Shown here piece after piece: positions 8,232 through 13,511 of a stretch of 13,511 bases of DNA. Each line of letters opens with the position of its first letter. Positions within the stretch are counted from its first letter, which is position 1. This DNA is from an uncultured Gemella sp. (lineage in GTDB: Bacteria > Bacillota > Bacilli > Staphylococcales > Gemellaceae): positions 1-13,511 of the forward strand of contig CAKMQF010000034.1 in NCBI GenBank assembly GCA_927911745.1, written 5' to 3'. The notes under the pieces were generated by a model that saw only the letters and a list, made by a program, of their open reading frames with translations, did no database searches and was not told where the DNA came from. Both the position numbers and the translations under genes were made by a program.

Positions 8232-8285
8232 TTGACAAATCAACTATTATAAAGCATAATAGTTTTTAAATAATTGACTTATCAA
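8232..8285 (+). promoter_or_regulatory. marR-like operon promoter with two matched operators
   Basis: TTGACA (8232-8237), a 17-base spacer and CATAAT (8255-8260) form a strong promoter. Two copies of the interrupted palindrome TTGA-4-TCAA, at 8232-8243 and 8274-8285, lie with centres exactly 42 bases (four helical turns) apart: one on the -35 box, one just after the start site. A third inverted repeat, AACTATTAT (8242-8250) facing ATAATAGTT (8256-8264), covers the -10. The layout predicts tight autorepression by the MarR-type product. Confidence 0.75.
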
Positions 8286-8303
8286 TTAATAGAGGAGAAA
8301 AAT

Positions 8304-8718
8304 ATGGATGTTAAAGACTATGTAAAATTATTACACGATTTGAAAATTTTTAGAAATAAAAGTCGCGAATATTTTCGAAAAAAGATTAGAAATAAGTTTA
8401 ACAAGATTTCAAATTATAAAATATTTATATGAAGTCGAGGTTGCAACCCCTAAGCAACTAGCACAAAGCTTAGAAATAGATGCAGCAGCCATAACAAGAC
8501 ATTTAAAAATACTAGAAGAAGGAGAATATATAACAAAGCGTCGTAATGAGCAAAATAATAGAGAAGTATTTGTAGAACTTACACAATATTCCAAAAATAA
8601 AGTGGATCAGTGCGTTAAAGAAACTGATATTAGACAATTTATTGGTCAAGAATTTACCAATGATGATTTTGAACGGTTGGTAAAATTACTTAATAAATTC
8701 AATAATAATTTAATTTAA
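8304..8718 (+). pseudogene. MarR-family transcriptional regulator, frameshifted
   Basis: ATG 8304 follows GAGGAG at good spacing and opens MDVKDYVKLLHDLKIFRNK, but that frame stops at 8430. The +1 frame continues from about 8377 as EKRLEISLTRFQIIKYLYEV, then the winged helix-turn-helix (TPKQLAQSLEIDAAAITRHL for recognition, KILEEGEYITKRRNEQNNRE for the wing) and a C-terminal helix ending at 8718. Removing one base between about 8350 and 8376, for example one A of the AAAA at 8358-8361, joins them into about 137 residues, the normal MarR length. MarR proteins are dimeric repressors that release DNA on binding phenolic ligands or on thiol oxidation; the one cysteine, in DQCVKE, lies near the C-terminus. 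It is the first gene of an operon with the DUF1304 and NAD(P)-binding genes and has palindromic operators. The indel is probably a sequencing error. Confidence 0.83.
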
Positions 8719-8732
8719 AAAGAGGTATAAAG

Positions 8733-9092
8733 ATGAGTATAATAACAATAATTCTAACAGTTTTAGTAGCATTACTATTTTTCTATATTATGTATTTAGA
8801 AACATTTGCTACAGATTCTGATAGCACAAGTAGAGTATTTAATATTGAAAAAGAAGAGTTACAGAGACCTAATTTAAATGTTTTATTTAAAAATCAAGGT
8901 GTATATAATGGATTAATCGGGATTGGCTTACTGTACGGAACATTCTTATCAAAAAATCCTAAAGAAATTGTAGGAATGTTACTAATTTATATTATATTAG
9001 TAGCTATTTACGGTGGTTTAACTAGTGATAAAAAAATTATTCTAAAGCAAGGTGGATTACCAATCTTAGCTTTAATTTCATTAATTTTATAG
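8733..9092 (+). CDS. DUF1304 family small membrane protein
   Basis: The 119-residue protein consists mostly of four predicted membrane helices. It has the DUF1304 signatures: an N-terminal FYIMYLETF, a central NQGVYNGLIGIGLLYG, then IYGGLTSDKKIILKQGGLPILALISL. The biochemical function of the family is unknown. It begins 14 bases after the MarR-type gene with AGAGG upstream and ends 15 bases before the NAD(P)-binding gene, so the three form one operon. Regulation by the MarR-type protein suggests a role in a stress or small-molecule response, but nothing in the sequence shows a substrate. Confidence 0.87.
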   Translation: MSIITIILTVLVALLFFYIMYLETFATDSDSTSRVFNIEKEELQRPNLNVLFKNQGVYNGLIGIGLLYGTFLSKNPKEIVGMLLIYIILVAIYGGLTSDKKIILKQGGLPILALISLIL

Positions 9093-9107
9093 AGAGGGGA
9101 TATTAGC

Positions 9108-9752
9108 ATGAAAAATACAGCAGTAATTATTGGGGCAACTGGAGCAGTAGGTAGAGAAATTTTAAAAGAAATATTAAGCTGTGAATATTATGAAAGAATT
9201 TATGTTCTTGGTAGAAACTCTATATCACGATTACCAGAAGATGGTAAATTAACTAAGATAGTTATAGACTTTGAAAATATGAGATTTGATACAAGTATTC
9301 TAGATAATGCAGATGTTTTTGCAAGTCTTGGAACAACAATAAAAATAGCAGGTTCAAAAGAAAATCAAAGAAAAATCGATGTTGATTATACTGTGAACTT
9401 CGCTAAACTTTGTGAAGGAAAAGTAAGAAGCTTTAATGTTGTTTCAGCAATAGGTGCTAATAGCAAGTCGAAAAACTTCTATAATTCATTAAAAGGGGAA
9501 CTAGAGGATAAATTAAAAGAGATGAATCTAGGTATTCTTAGAATTTTTCAGCCATCACTTCTTATTAGTAAACGCGCTGATGAGAGATTTTTAGAAAAAT
9601 TATTTATAAAAATTTCTCCAGTATTTAAATTTTTGTTAAGAGGGAAAGCAAAGAAATATAGTCCTATAGAGACATATGTTTTAGGAAAAGAAATTGTTCG
9701 TTTCGCAGTAGAATACAGAGATGAAGGTACATATACTTGTAATGATTTTTAG
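9108..9752 (+). CDS. NAD(P)-binding Rossmann-fold protein, atypical SDR (TIP30/HTATIP2-like)
   Basis: The 214-residue protein starts with the dinucleotide-binding motif IIGATGAVGREIL and the following strand YVLGRN. It has the SDR-like active region NVVSAIGANSKSKNFYNSLKGELE, where the Tyr-x3-Lys pair is in FYNSLK, then LGILRIFQPSLL typical of the NAD(P)H-binding atypical SDR group. It is likely a cytoplasmic oxidoreductase or redox-sensing protein; the substrate is unknown. GAGGGG precedes ATG 9108. It is the last gene of the MarR-type operon. The C-terminus is suspect: the frame stops after YTCNDF in a run of five T, and one extra T would extend it as LERVDLEILKFI to a stop at 9785-9787, matching the acidic, leucine-rich ending usual in the family. 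Confidence 0.85.
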   Translation: MKNTAVIIGATGAVGREILKEILSCEYYERIYVLGRNSISRLPEDGKLTKIVIDFENMRFDTSILDNADVFASLGTTIKIAGSKENQRKIDVDYTVNFAKLCEGKVRSFNVVSAIGANSKSKNFYNSLKGELEDKLKEMNLGILRIFQPSLLISKRADERFLEKLFIKISPVFKFLLRGKAKKYSPIETYVLGKEIVRFAVEYRDEGTYTCNDF

Positions 9753-9804
9753 AAAGAGTTGACCTAGAAATCCTAAAATTTATATGAAAACTCATAGATA
9801 TAGA

Positions 9805-9879
9805 GGTATATTGATATCTAAATTTTACTTTATAGAAGCTCTTAGATATCTAATAAACTTTGTAGGGAGTGACTCAAAA
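9805..9879 (-). repeat. Dispersed intergenic repeat, left copy
   Basis: This stretch is about 80% identical to the reverse complement of 13246-13320. It includes an exact 18-base match, TTAGATATCTAATAAACT (9842-9859), identical to the complement of 13266-13283. It then runs into GGGAGTGACTCAAAA (9865-9879), which is the same 15 bases as 13208-13222. Only one arm of the right copy's terminal hairpin is present here, so this copy looks decayed. Similarity may reach back to about 9775. Confidence 0.8.
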
Positions 9880-9911
9880 TATCGAGAAAATATGTGAAAA
9901 TATTAAGTCAA

Positions 9912-9960
9912 GAAATCTAGAAATAATCGATAGTAATTATCAGTTATTTCTAGATTTTCT
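9912..9960 (+). terminator. Terminator-like hairpin after the MarR-type operon
   Basis: AAATCTAGAAATAA (9913-9926) and TTATTTCTAGATTT (9944-9957) pair perfectly over 14 bases, with a small inner GATA/TATC stem, followed by T-rich sequence. It likely ends the upstream operon, though it is AT-rich and without a GC-rich core. Confidence 0.65.
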
Positions 9961-10010
9961 ATTTAACTTAATGTACAATATAAGTATAACACATATTAAG
10001 GAGTGACATT

Positions 10011-10805
10011 ATGAAGAAGGAAATGGGGCACAAATTTTTAAAAAATTTAGGTAAAACTAGATTGAGACCTGGGGGAATCAAAGGTACCAATTTTTTATTT
10101 GCCCATATAGATTTTAAAAAAGGTGATAGGATCCTAGAAGTTGCTTGTAATAGAGGGATAAATCTACTTTCTTTAGCTAAAAAGTATCCAAAAACTACTT
10201 TTATAGGAATAGACGTGGATAAAGTAGCAATATTAGAAGCCCAACTTGAGGCGATGAAAAATAATCTTAATAATATCGAATTTATTAGAGCTGATGCCTT
10301 CCATTTAGAATTTTTGGATAATAGTTTTGATTATATTATTAATGAAGCGATGCTAACTATGTTTAGTAATAAGAGTAAGGTAAGAGCATTAAGTGAGTAT
10401 TATAGGGTATTGAAACCAGGTGGATTATTATTGACTCATGATATCTTATTGTTAAATAACTATGAGGAAACTAAAAAACAATTATCTGATGCGATTAATG
10501 TAAATGTATCACCATTATCAAAAGAGGACTGGTTATCACTATTTGAAGAAGCAGAATTTAAAACGGTTAATTATATGCATGATAAACTAACACTACTTAC
10601 AGTATCGGGACTATTGGCAGATGAAGGGGTAATAAATTCACTAAGAATAATAAAAAACGGTTTTAAAAAAGATAATAGAAAGCAATTTATTAAAATGGGG
10701 ACAACTTTTAAAAAGTTAGAAAAAGATATGAATTTTATTTGTTTTGTAAATAAAAAAAGTTTTATAATAAAAGTAAGAAAACGTTTGTATAGGAAATATT
10801 TATAG
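10011..10805 (+). CDS. Class I SAM-dependent methyltransferase
   Basis: The 264-residue protein has the class I methyltransferase order: motif I region DRILEVACNRGIN, motif II FIGIDVDKVAI, RADAFHLEFLDNSFDYIINE (motif III-IV with the acidic pair) and VLKPGGLLLTHDILL. The glycine-rich loop reads EVACNRG rather than the usual E-V-G-C-G-x-G, an unusual but tolerable variation. A C-terminal basic stretch (KVRKRLYRKYL) could bind a nucleic acid, lipid or membrane surface. ATG 10011 has AAGGAGTG five bases upstream. It precedes the cupin gene by 28 bases and the two are probably co-transcribed. The substrate cannot be told from the sequence; small-molecule methylation is the family's commonest role. 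Confidence 0.85.
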   Translation: MKKEMGHKFLKNLGKTRLRPGGIKGTNFLFAHIDFKKGDRILEVACNRGINLLSLAKKYPKTTFIGIDVDKVAILEAQLEAMKNNLNNIEFIRADAFHLEFLDNSFDYIINEAMLTMFSNKSKVRALSEYYRVLKPGGLLLTHDILLLNNYEETKKQLSDAINVNVSPLSKEDWLSLFEEAEFKTVNYMHDKLTLLTVSGLLADEGVINSLRIIKNGFKKDNRKQFIKMGTTFKKLEKDMNFICFVNKKSFIIKVRKRLYRKYL

Positions 10806-10833
10806 ATATAAAATTAATATAAGGAGAATTGGT

Positions 10834-11118
10834 ATGAGTGTAGGGATAATTTTTGAAGAAGCAGGATTGTTAAAAAAACATGACAGATTTAAATTAGTAA
10901 AAAAAGTAGGGAAACAAGGTGAACTAATAGCGAAACACAATCATCCAGAAGCCTTGGTAGTGTTTACTTGTGTTAAAGGAAAAATACAAGTGTTTTTAAA
11001 TGATGAAGAAATTCATATTGTAGAACCAGGGAAAGTTCTTCATTTTGATGGGGATAATTACATTAATGCAGAGTTTTTAGAAGATGGGGAAGTATTTGTA
11101 ACTTTAATTCATAAATAG
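10834..11118 (+). CDS. Small single-domain cupin protein
   Basis: This 94-residue protein is a single beta-barrel cupin. Motif 1 is the region GELIAKHNHPEALVVFTCVKG with a His-x-His pair and a glutamate. Motif 2 is VEPGKVLHFDGDNYINAEFLEDG with a histidine in HFDGD, so the metal-binding set is largely present. Cupins of this size act as metal-dependent small-molecule enzymes or as ligand-binding proteins. AAGGAG (10821-10826) lies seven bases before ATG 10834. It follows the methyltransferase gene closely and likely works with it, perhaps on one metabolite or in one stress response; no substrate can be named. Confidence 0.83.
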   Translation: MSVGIIFEEAGLLKKHDRFKLVKKVGKQGELIAKHNHPEALVVFTCVKGKIQVFLNDEEIHIVEPGKVLHFDGDNYINAEFLEDGEVFVTLIHK

Positions 11119-11142
11119 GCTTTTAGAATTATAATAAGGTAT

Positions 11143-11171
11143 TTGACATATAAAATATATAAAATTAGAGT
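11143..11171 (+). promoter_or_regulatory. ssb promoter
   Basis: A perfect TTGACA (11143-11148) and TAGAGT (11166-11171) are 17 bases apart, giving an approximately 45-base leader before the ssb ATG. The leader contains the left arm of the inverted repeat that flanks ssb. Confidence 0.6.
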
Positions 11172-11189
11172 CTTCCAATTGTTTTTATA

Positions 11190-11615
11190 GCAATCTAAAT
11201 TATATTTTAAGGGAGGATATATTATGTTAAATCAAGTAATATTAATAGGAAGATTAGTTAAAAAGCCGGAATTAAAAGAAAGTGACAAGAAAGTTAGCTA
11301 TATTAAAGCAACTTTAGCGGTTCAATCTGATTTTAAAAATAAAGATGGAAATTACGATACAGAATTTTTTGAATTTACTACTTTTGGAAAAACTGCAGAA
11401 AATACAGCTAAATACTGTGAAAAAGGGAGCTTACTTAATATAGTAGGAAGCCTAAATAACAATGTTTATATTGATAAAAATGGAGTAAAACACTATCAAA
11501 TGTCTGTAATTGCCAGTAAAGTTTCTTTTTTAAGCAAAGGAACGAAAAAAGAAGAAAAAGAGTCAGAAGACGTATTTGTCTTAGGTCAATAAAATTAAAT
11601 ACTAATTTAGATTGC
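11190..11615. repeat. 13-base perfect inverted repeat flanking ssb
   Basis: GCAATCTAAATTA (11190-11202) lies upstream of the gene and its exact complement TAATTTAGATTGC (11603-11615) lies just after the stop codon. The two arms bracket only the ssb gene, about 400 bases apart. They could be ends of a small mobile unit, paired transcript ends, or chance in AT-rich DNA. Confidence 0.5.
11224..11592 (+). CDS. ssb: Single-stranded DNA-binding protein, short SsbB-like form
   Basis: SSB coats single-stranded DNA in replication, repair and, for the short form, DNA uptake. The OB-fold is recognisable from MLNQVILIGRLVKKPELK to the IASKVSFLSKG strand, with FFEFTTFGKTAENTAKYCEKG and LNIVGSLNN in the usual places. 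The protein has 122 residues and ends EDVFVLGQ. It lacks both the long Gly/Gln-rich tail and the acidic DDDLPF-type tip that recruits partner proteins in the main SSB. This resembles Bacillus SsbB, so it is probably a paralog used in competence or recombination, or one from a mobile element. GGGAGG (11211-11216) lies seven bases before ATG 11224. It is a single-gene unit with its own promoter and terminator. Confidence 0.88.
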   Translation: MLNQVILIGRLVKKPELKESDKKVSYIKATLAVQSDFKNKDGNYDTEFFEFTTFGKTAENTAKYCEKGSLLNIVGSLNNNVYIDKNGVKHYQMSVIASKVSFLSKGTKKEEKESEDVFVLGQ

Positions 11616-11617
11616 AT

Positions 11618-11660
11618 AAATCTCTAACATAGGTTAAACTGTGTTAGAGATTTTATTTTT
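11618..11660 (+). terminator. ssb terminator
   Basis: AAATCTCTAACA (11618-11629) and TGTTAGAGATTT (11642-11653) form a perfect 12-base stem with a 12-base loop, followed by TATTTTT. It is placed 25 bases after the ssb stop. Confidence 0.88.
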
Positions 11661-11663
11661 ATG

Positions 11664-11692
11664 TTTACATTTTTTTATTTTTTTCATATAAT
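11664..11692 (+). promoter_or_regulatory. Promoter of the DUF2087-MFS operon
   Basis: TTTACA (11664-11669), a 17-base spacer and a perfect TATAAT (11687-11692) give a near-consensus sigma-A promoter about 40 bases before the ATG at 11737. The spacer is almost all T. Confidence 0.8.
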
Positions 11693-11736
11693 AATATATA
11701 AAAAATAAAATTTATTAATAGAAAGGAAGTGGCTTT

Positions 11737-12003
11737 ATGGAAGAAATCAAAACAAAATATTTTAAAGATGGGAAATTAACGACAATTCCCAAAAAAGAAA
11801 AGAATAAGCTCCCTGTTCTTCAGTTAGTTTTAGAGATGTTAAAGGAAAAATCATTAGAATTCACTGAAAAGGAATTAAATGAAGCAATAAAGGATATTTA
11901 TCCAGATTATTCTCTAATTAGAAGATATCTTGTTGATTATAAGTTTTTAGAAAGAGATAATTATGGAAAAATGTATAAGATTGTAGGCGAAAAAGATGAA
12001 TAA
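11737..12003 (+). CDS. Stand-alone DUF2087 domain protein
   Basis: The 88 residues are essentially one DUF2087 domain: KYFKDGKLTTIPKKEKNKL, then LEFTEKELNEAIKDIYPDYSLIRRYLVDYKFLERDNYGKMYKIV. In larger proteins this domain follows a DNA-binding winged helix; alone it has the shape of a small winged-helix module itself (conserved D-Y-x-x-I-R-R-Y-L and F-L-x-R). AAAGGAAGT precedes ATG 11737. Its stop overlaps the transporter's ATG by eight bases, so the two are translationally coupled and probably function together. A regulatory role for the transporter gene is my inference; the domain's biochemical function is not established. Confidence 0.82.
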   Translation: MEEIKTKYFKDGKLTTIPKKEKNKLPVLQLVLEMLKEKSLEFTEKELNEAIKDIYPDYSLIRRYLVDYKFLERDNYGKMYKIVGEKDE

Positions 12004-13180
12004 TACAAAGTTTTATTATTTGTATAGTATATTATTTACAATCGGACAATCTTTCTTTAATCCTATATTATATATTTACTTGCTATCGAAAGATTTTTCT
12101 TTTGCCGAAGTCGGGTTATATCTATCAATTTTTTGGTTAGCGTCTTTTATGACTGAGCTTCCGTGTGGTGCAATCACCGATAATATAGGAGCAAAAAACA
12201 GTATTCTGTTAAGTATGATTTTTAAAGTTGTTGGTTTAATCTTGTTACTTAGTAATAGTTTAATATTATTATACATATCTGCTATAATATCAGCTATTGC
12301 CGAGTCATTTCAATCGGGAACTTTAACAAGTTGGTTGGTCAATGTGAACAATAAAAATAATGAAGAAATAGATATAGATAAAGTTCTTTCTAGAAATTCA
12401 CTTTATTCACTATTTTTCTCTGCGGTAATAGGATTTATTAGTGCAAAGTACGCGTATGTTTATTATAAAAGTTTGTCGATAATTTTAAGTATGATAGTTT
12501 TTATTATTTCGTTTTTATTTACATACATTTTTTATGAAAAAATTAGAACAGACACAAAAAATATCTTTTGAGAAGTTAAAAGATTCACTTGTTACGGTGA
12601 AAAATTCTTTAAAAGAAACCTTATATGTAAAAAGTAGTGTATTTCTTATGTTACTGTTTGTTATTCCTTCTATTTTAGATCTTGGTCCATCAAACCAGTG
12701 GCAAGCTGTATTTGAAAAGTTAGACACTGATATTATAGGGTATATTTGGGTTGGTATATCGGTTAGTGGAATGCTAGGAAGTGTTATATACGAAAAACTA
12801 TCAGATAAATTATCGAAGCTAAGAATTCTATATTTATTTGTAGTAGTAAATATTGGAATGCTATTAATGTTTATTTTTATTCAAAATGTATATGCTAAAT
12901 TTACACTATTTATGATGTACATTGTATTTTTCACTTTAATGGGCATACAGGTTAGTGTATTTATGCATAAATATTTAGTAAAAAGTGATGAAATAGGACT
13001 ACTACAGTTTCTATATTTTATACTTTTGAATCTATCATTGTAGCAGTATTATTATCTGTAAATGGAGTACTAACTGATAAAGTTGGAATAGAAAATACTT
13101 GGTTAGTCTTTATAGGAATGGTAGGGCTAGTTATTATATCATTTATGTTTGCAAAACTGAAAAAAAGTAGAATTAAATAG
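11996..13180 (+). pseudogene. MFS transporter, two compensating frameshifts
   Basis: Three frames assemble into one 394-residue transporter, the normal length for the major facilitator superfamily. It starts MNNTKFYYLYSILFTIGQSF and has the motif A-like loop ELPCGAITDNIGAK between helices 2 and 3. The first frame runs to 12571, the second covers FYEK/LEQTQKISFEKLKD to 13043, and the third continues ESIIVAVLLSVNGVL to KKSRIK, stop at 13178. One extra A in GAAAAAATTA (about 12537-12546) and one missing T in TATTTTAT (about 13013-13021) explain both shifts, and they cancel. Helix-rich sequence persists throughout. It resembles drug or small-molecule exporters of the MFS; the substrate is unknown. 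The AUG lies within the end of the DUF2087 gene. Both indels sit in homopolymers, so the gene is probably intact in the organism. Confidence 0.83.
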
Positions 13181-13207
13181 TTTAATTATTGATTCTAAAG
13201 ATCTTCA

Positions 13208-13320
13208 GGGAGTGACTCAAAAATCGCGATTTCGAAGAAATCGATTTTGTCGAGTCACCCCGCACAGTTTATTAGATATCTAAAAAGCTTTTATAAAGCG
13301 AATTTAGATATTCAATAACC
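13208..13320 (+). repeat. Dispersed intergenic repeat with terminal hairpin, right copy
   Basis: The element starts with a large hairpin, 13208-13261. GGG-A-GTGACTC pairs with GAGTCAC-CCC at the outside, then AAAAT/ATTTT, then CGATTTC/GAAATCG at the tip around GAA, with small internal loops. It continues as AGTTTATTAGATATCTAA and further AT-rich sequence to about 13320. The non-hairpin part matches the reverse complement of 9805-9863 at about 80%. It lies 27 bases after the MFS stop and may end that transcript. No transposase is visible, so this looks like a non-autonomous or REP/BOX-like repeat. Confidence 0.8.
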
Positions 13321-13429
13321 ACTGCGTCAATGTAGTTATCATATACATTTTTTAAAGTTAGGACTTTTGGGTCAGCCCTAACAGAGTGCTTTTCATTTAT
13401 ACATTTATGTAGTTTAAATTGTCATTAAA

Positions 13430-13510
13430 TTAGGTTGGATAGGGTGATTCTTCTAAGTGTTGTAACTTCTTAATCTTAAAAGTTATTGGTGTCATTGCTA
13501 CTGGAATGAT
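13430..13510 (-). CDS. Possible 3' end of a minus-strand gene entering from the right
   Basis: From 13510 leftward the minus strand is open for 26 codons (containing VAMTPITFKIKKLQHLEES) and ends in TAA at 13432-13430. The codon choice (CCA, GTA, ACA, TTA, GAA) is gene-like for this genome. An open run of this length can occur by chance, and I do not recognise the protein. The hairpin at 13357-13382 would lie just downstream as its terminator. Confidence 0.3.
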   Translation of the reverse strand: MIPVAMTPITFKIKKLQHLEESPYPT

Positions 13511-13511
13511 G

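Larger units (their letters stand above)
9753..10010. other. Intergenic region with dispersed repeat and hairpin
   Basis: These 258 bases contain a possible frameshifted C-terminal extension of the upstream gene (to 9787), one copy of a dispersed repeat (9805-9879), a terminator hairpin (9912-9960), and the leader of the methyltransferase gene with AAGGAGTG at 9998-10005. A weak promoter, TTTAAC (9962-9967) and TATAAC (9985-9990) with 17 bases between, may serve the methyltransferase gene. Confidence 0.55.
13181..13511. other. Right-end intergenic region
   Basis: This region contains the right dispersed repeat with its large hairpin (13208-13320), a small GTTAGG (13357-13362)/CCTAAC (13377-13382) hairpin, and possibly the 3' end of a minus-strand gene from 13510 to 13430. 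I see no complete gene in it. Confidence 0.6.

Noticed and set aside
12534..13043. A second transporter gene starting at 12534
   Set aside because: No ribosome binding site, and it picks up exactly where the previous frame leaves off; it is the middle part of one MFS protein.
9805..13320. A composite transposon
   Set aside because: No transposase or target-site duplication is visible; the bracketing sequences are short repeats without coding capacity.

Overview
The window is very AT-rich, with strong AAGGAGG-type ribosome binding sites and classical sigma-A promoters. It carries a Bacillus-type CTP-attenuated pyrG, a TPP riboswitch and a CcpA-type cre site. This points to a low-GC Firmicute of the class Bacilli. 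Gene content and codon style suit Gemella or a close relative, but the genus is my inference.

Layout. 1-130: a TPP riboswitch on the minus strand, leading out of the window to the left. 377-3366: lepB (type I signal peptidase), then pyrG behind a GGGC-start attenuator, with an AlkD-like DNA glycosylase gene 18 bases behind it and a strong terminator. 3530-6576: an operon encoding a membrane-anchored PhnD-like binding protein, a HisKA_3 sensor kinase and a NarL/LuxR-type response regulator. 6642-8153: a convergent glpT (glycerol-3-phosphate/phosphate antiporter) under a cre-overlapped promoter. 8232-9752: a divergent operon of a MarR-type regulator, a DUF1304 membrane protein and an NAD(P)-binding protein, with paired operators. 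9805-13320: an accessory-looking block (methyltransferase plus cupin, short ssb, DUF2087 protein plus MFS transporter) bracketed by two inverted copies of a dispersed repeat. The last bases may hold the 3' end of a minus-strand gene.

Working together. The binding protein, kinase and regulator next to glpT look like a three-component sensor for an extracellular phosphorylated compound. It would be analogous in logic to Staphylococcus HptRSA-UhpT and enterobacterial UhpABC-UhpT, but it uses a PhnD-type anchored sensor with a NarL-type kinase/regulator pair. This is the most interesting system in the window and it is an inference from gene content and order.

Caution on data quality. Four genes (pyrG, the PhnD-like gene, marR-like and the MFS gene) are broken by six single-base indels, all placeable in homopolymer runs, and in two genes a -1/+1 pair restores the frame. 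A fifth gene may have lost its C-terminus the same way. Because pyrG is normally indispensable and the reading frames are otherwise clean, most of these breaks are probably sequencing or assembly errors rather than true pseudogenes.
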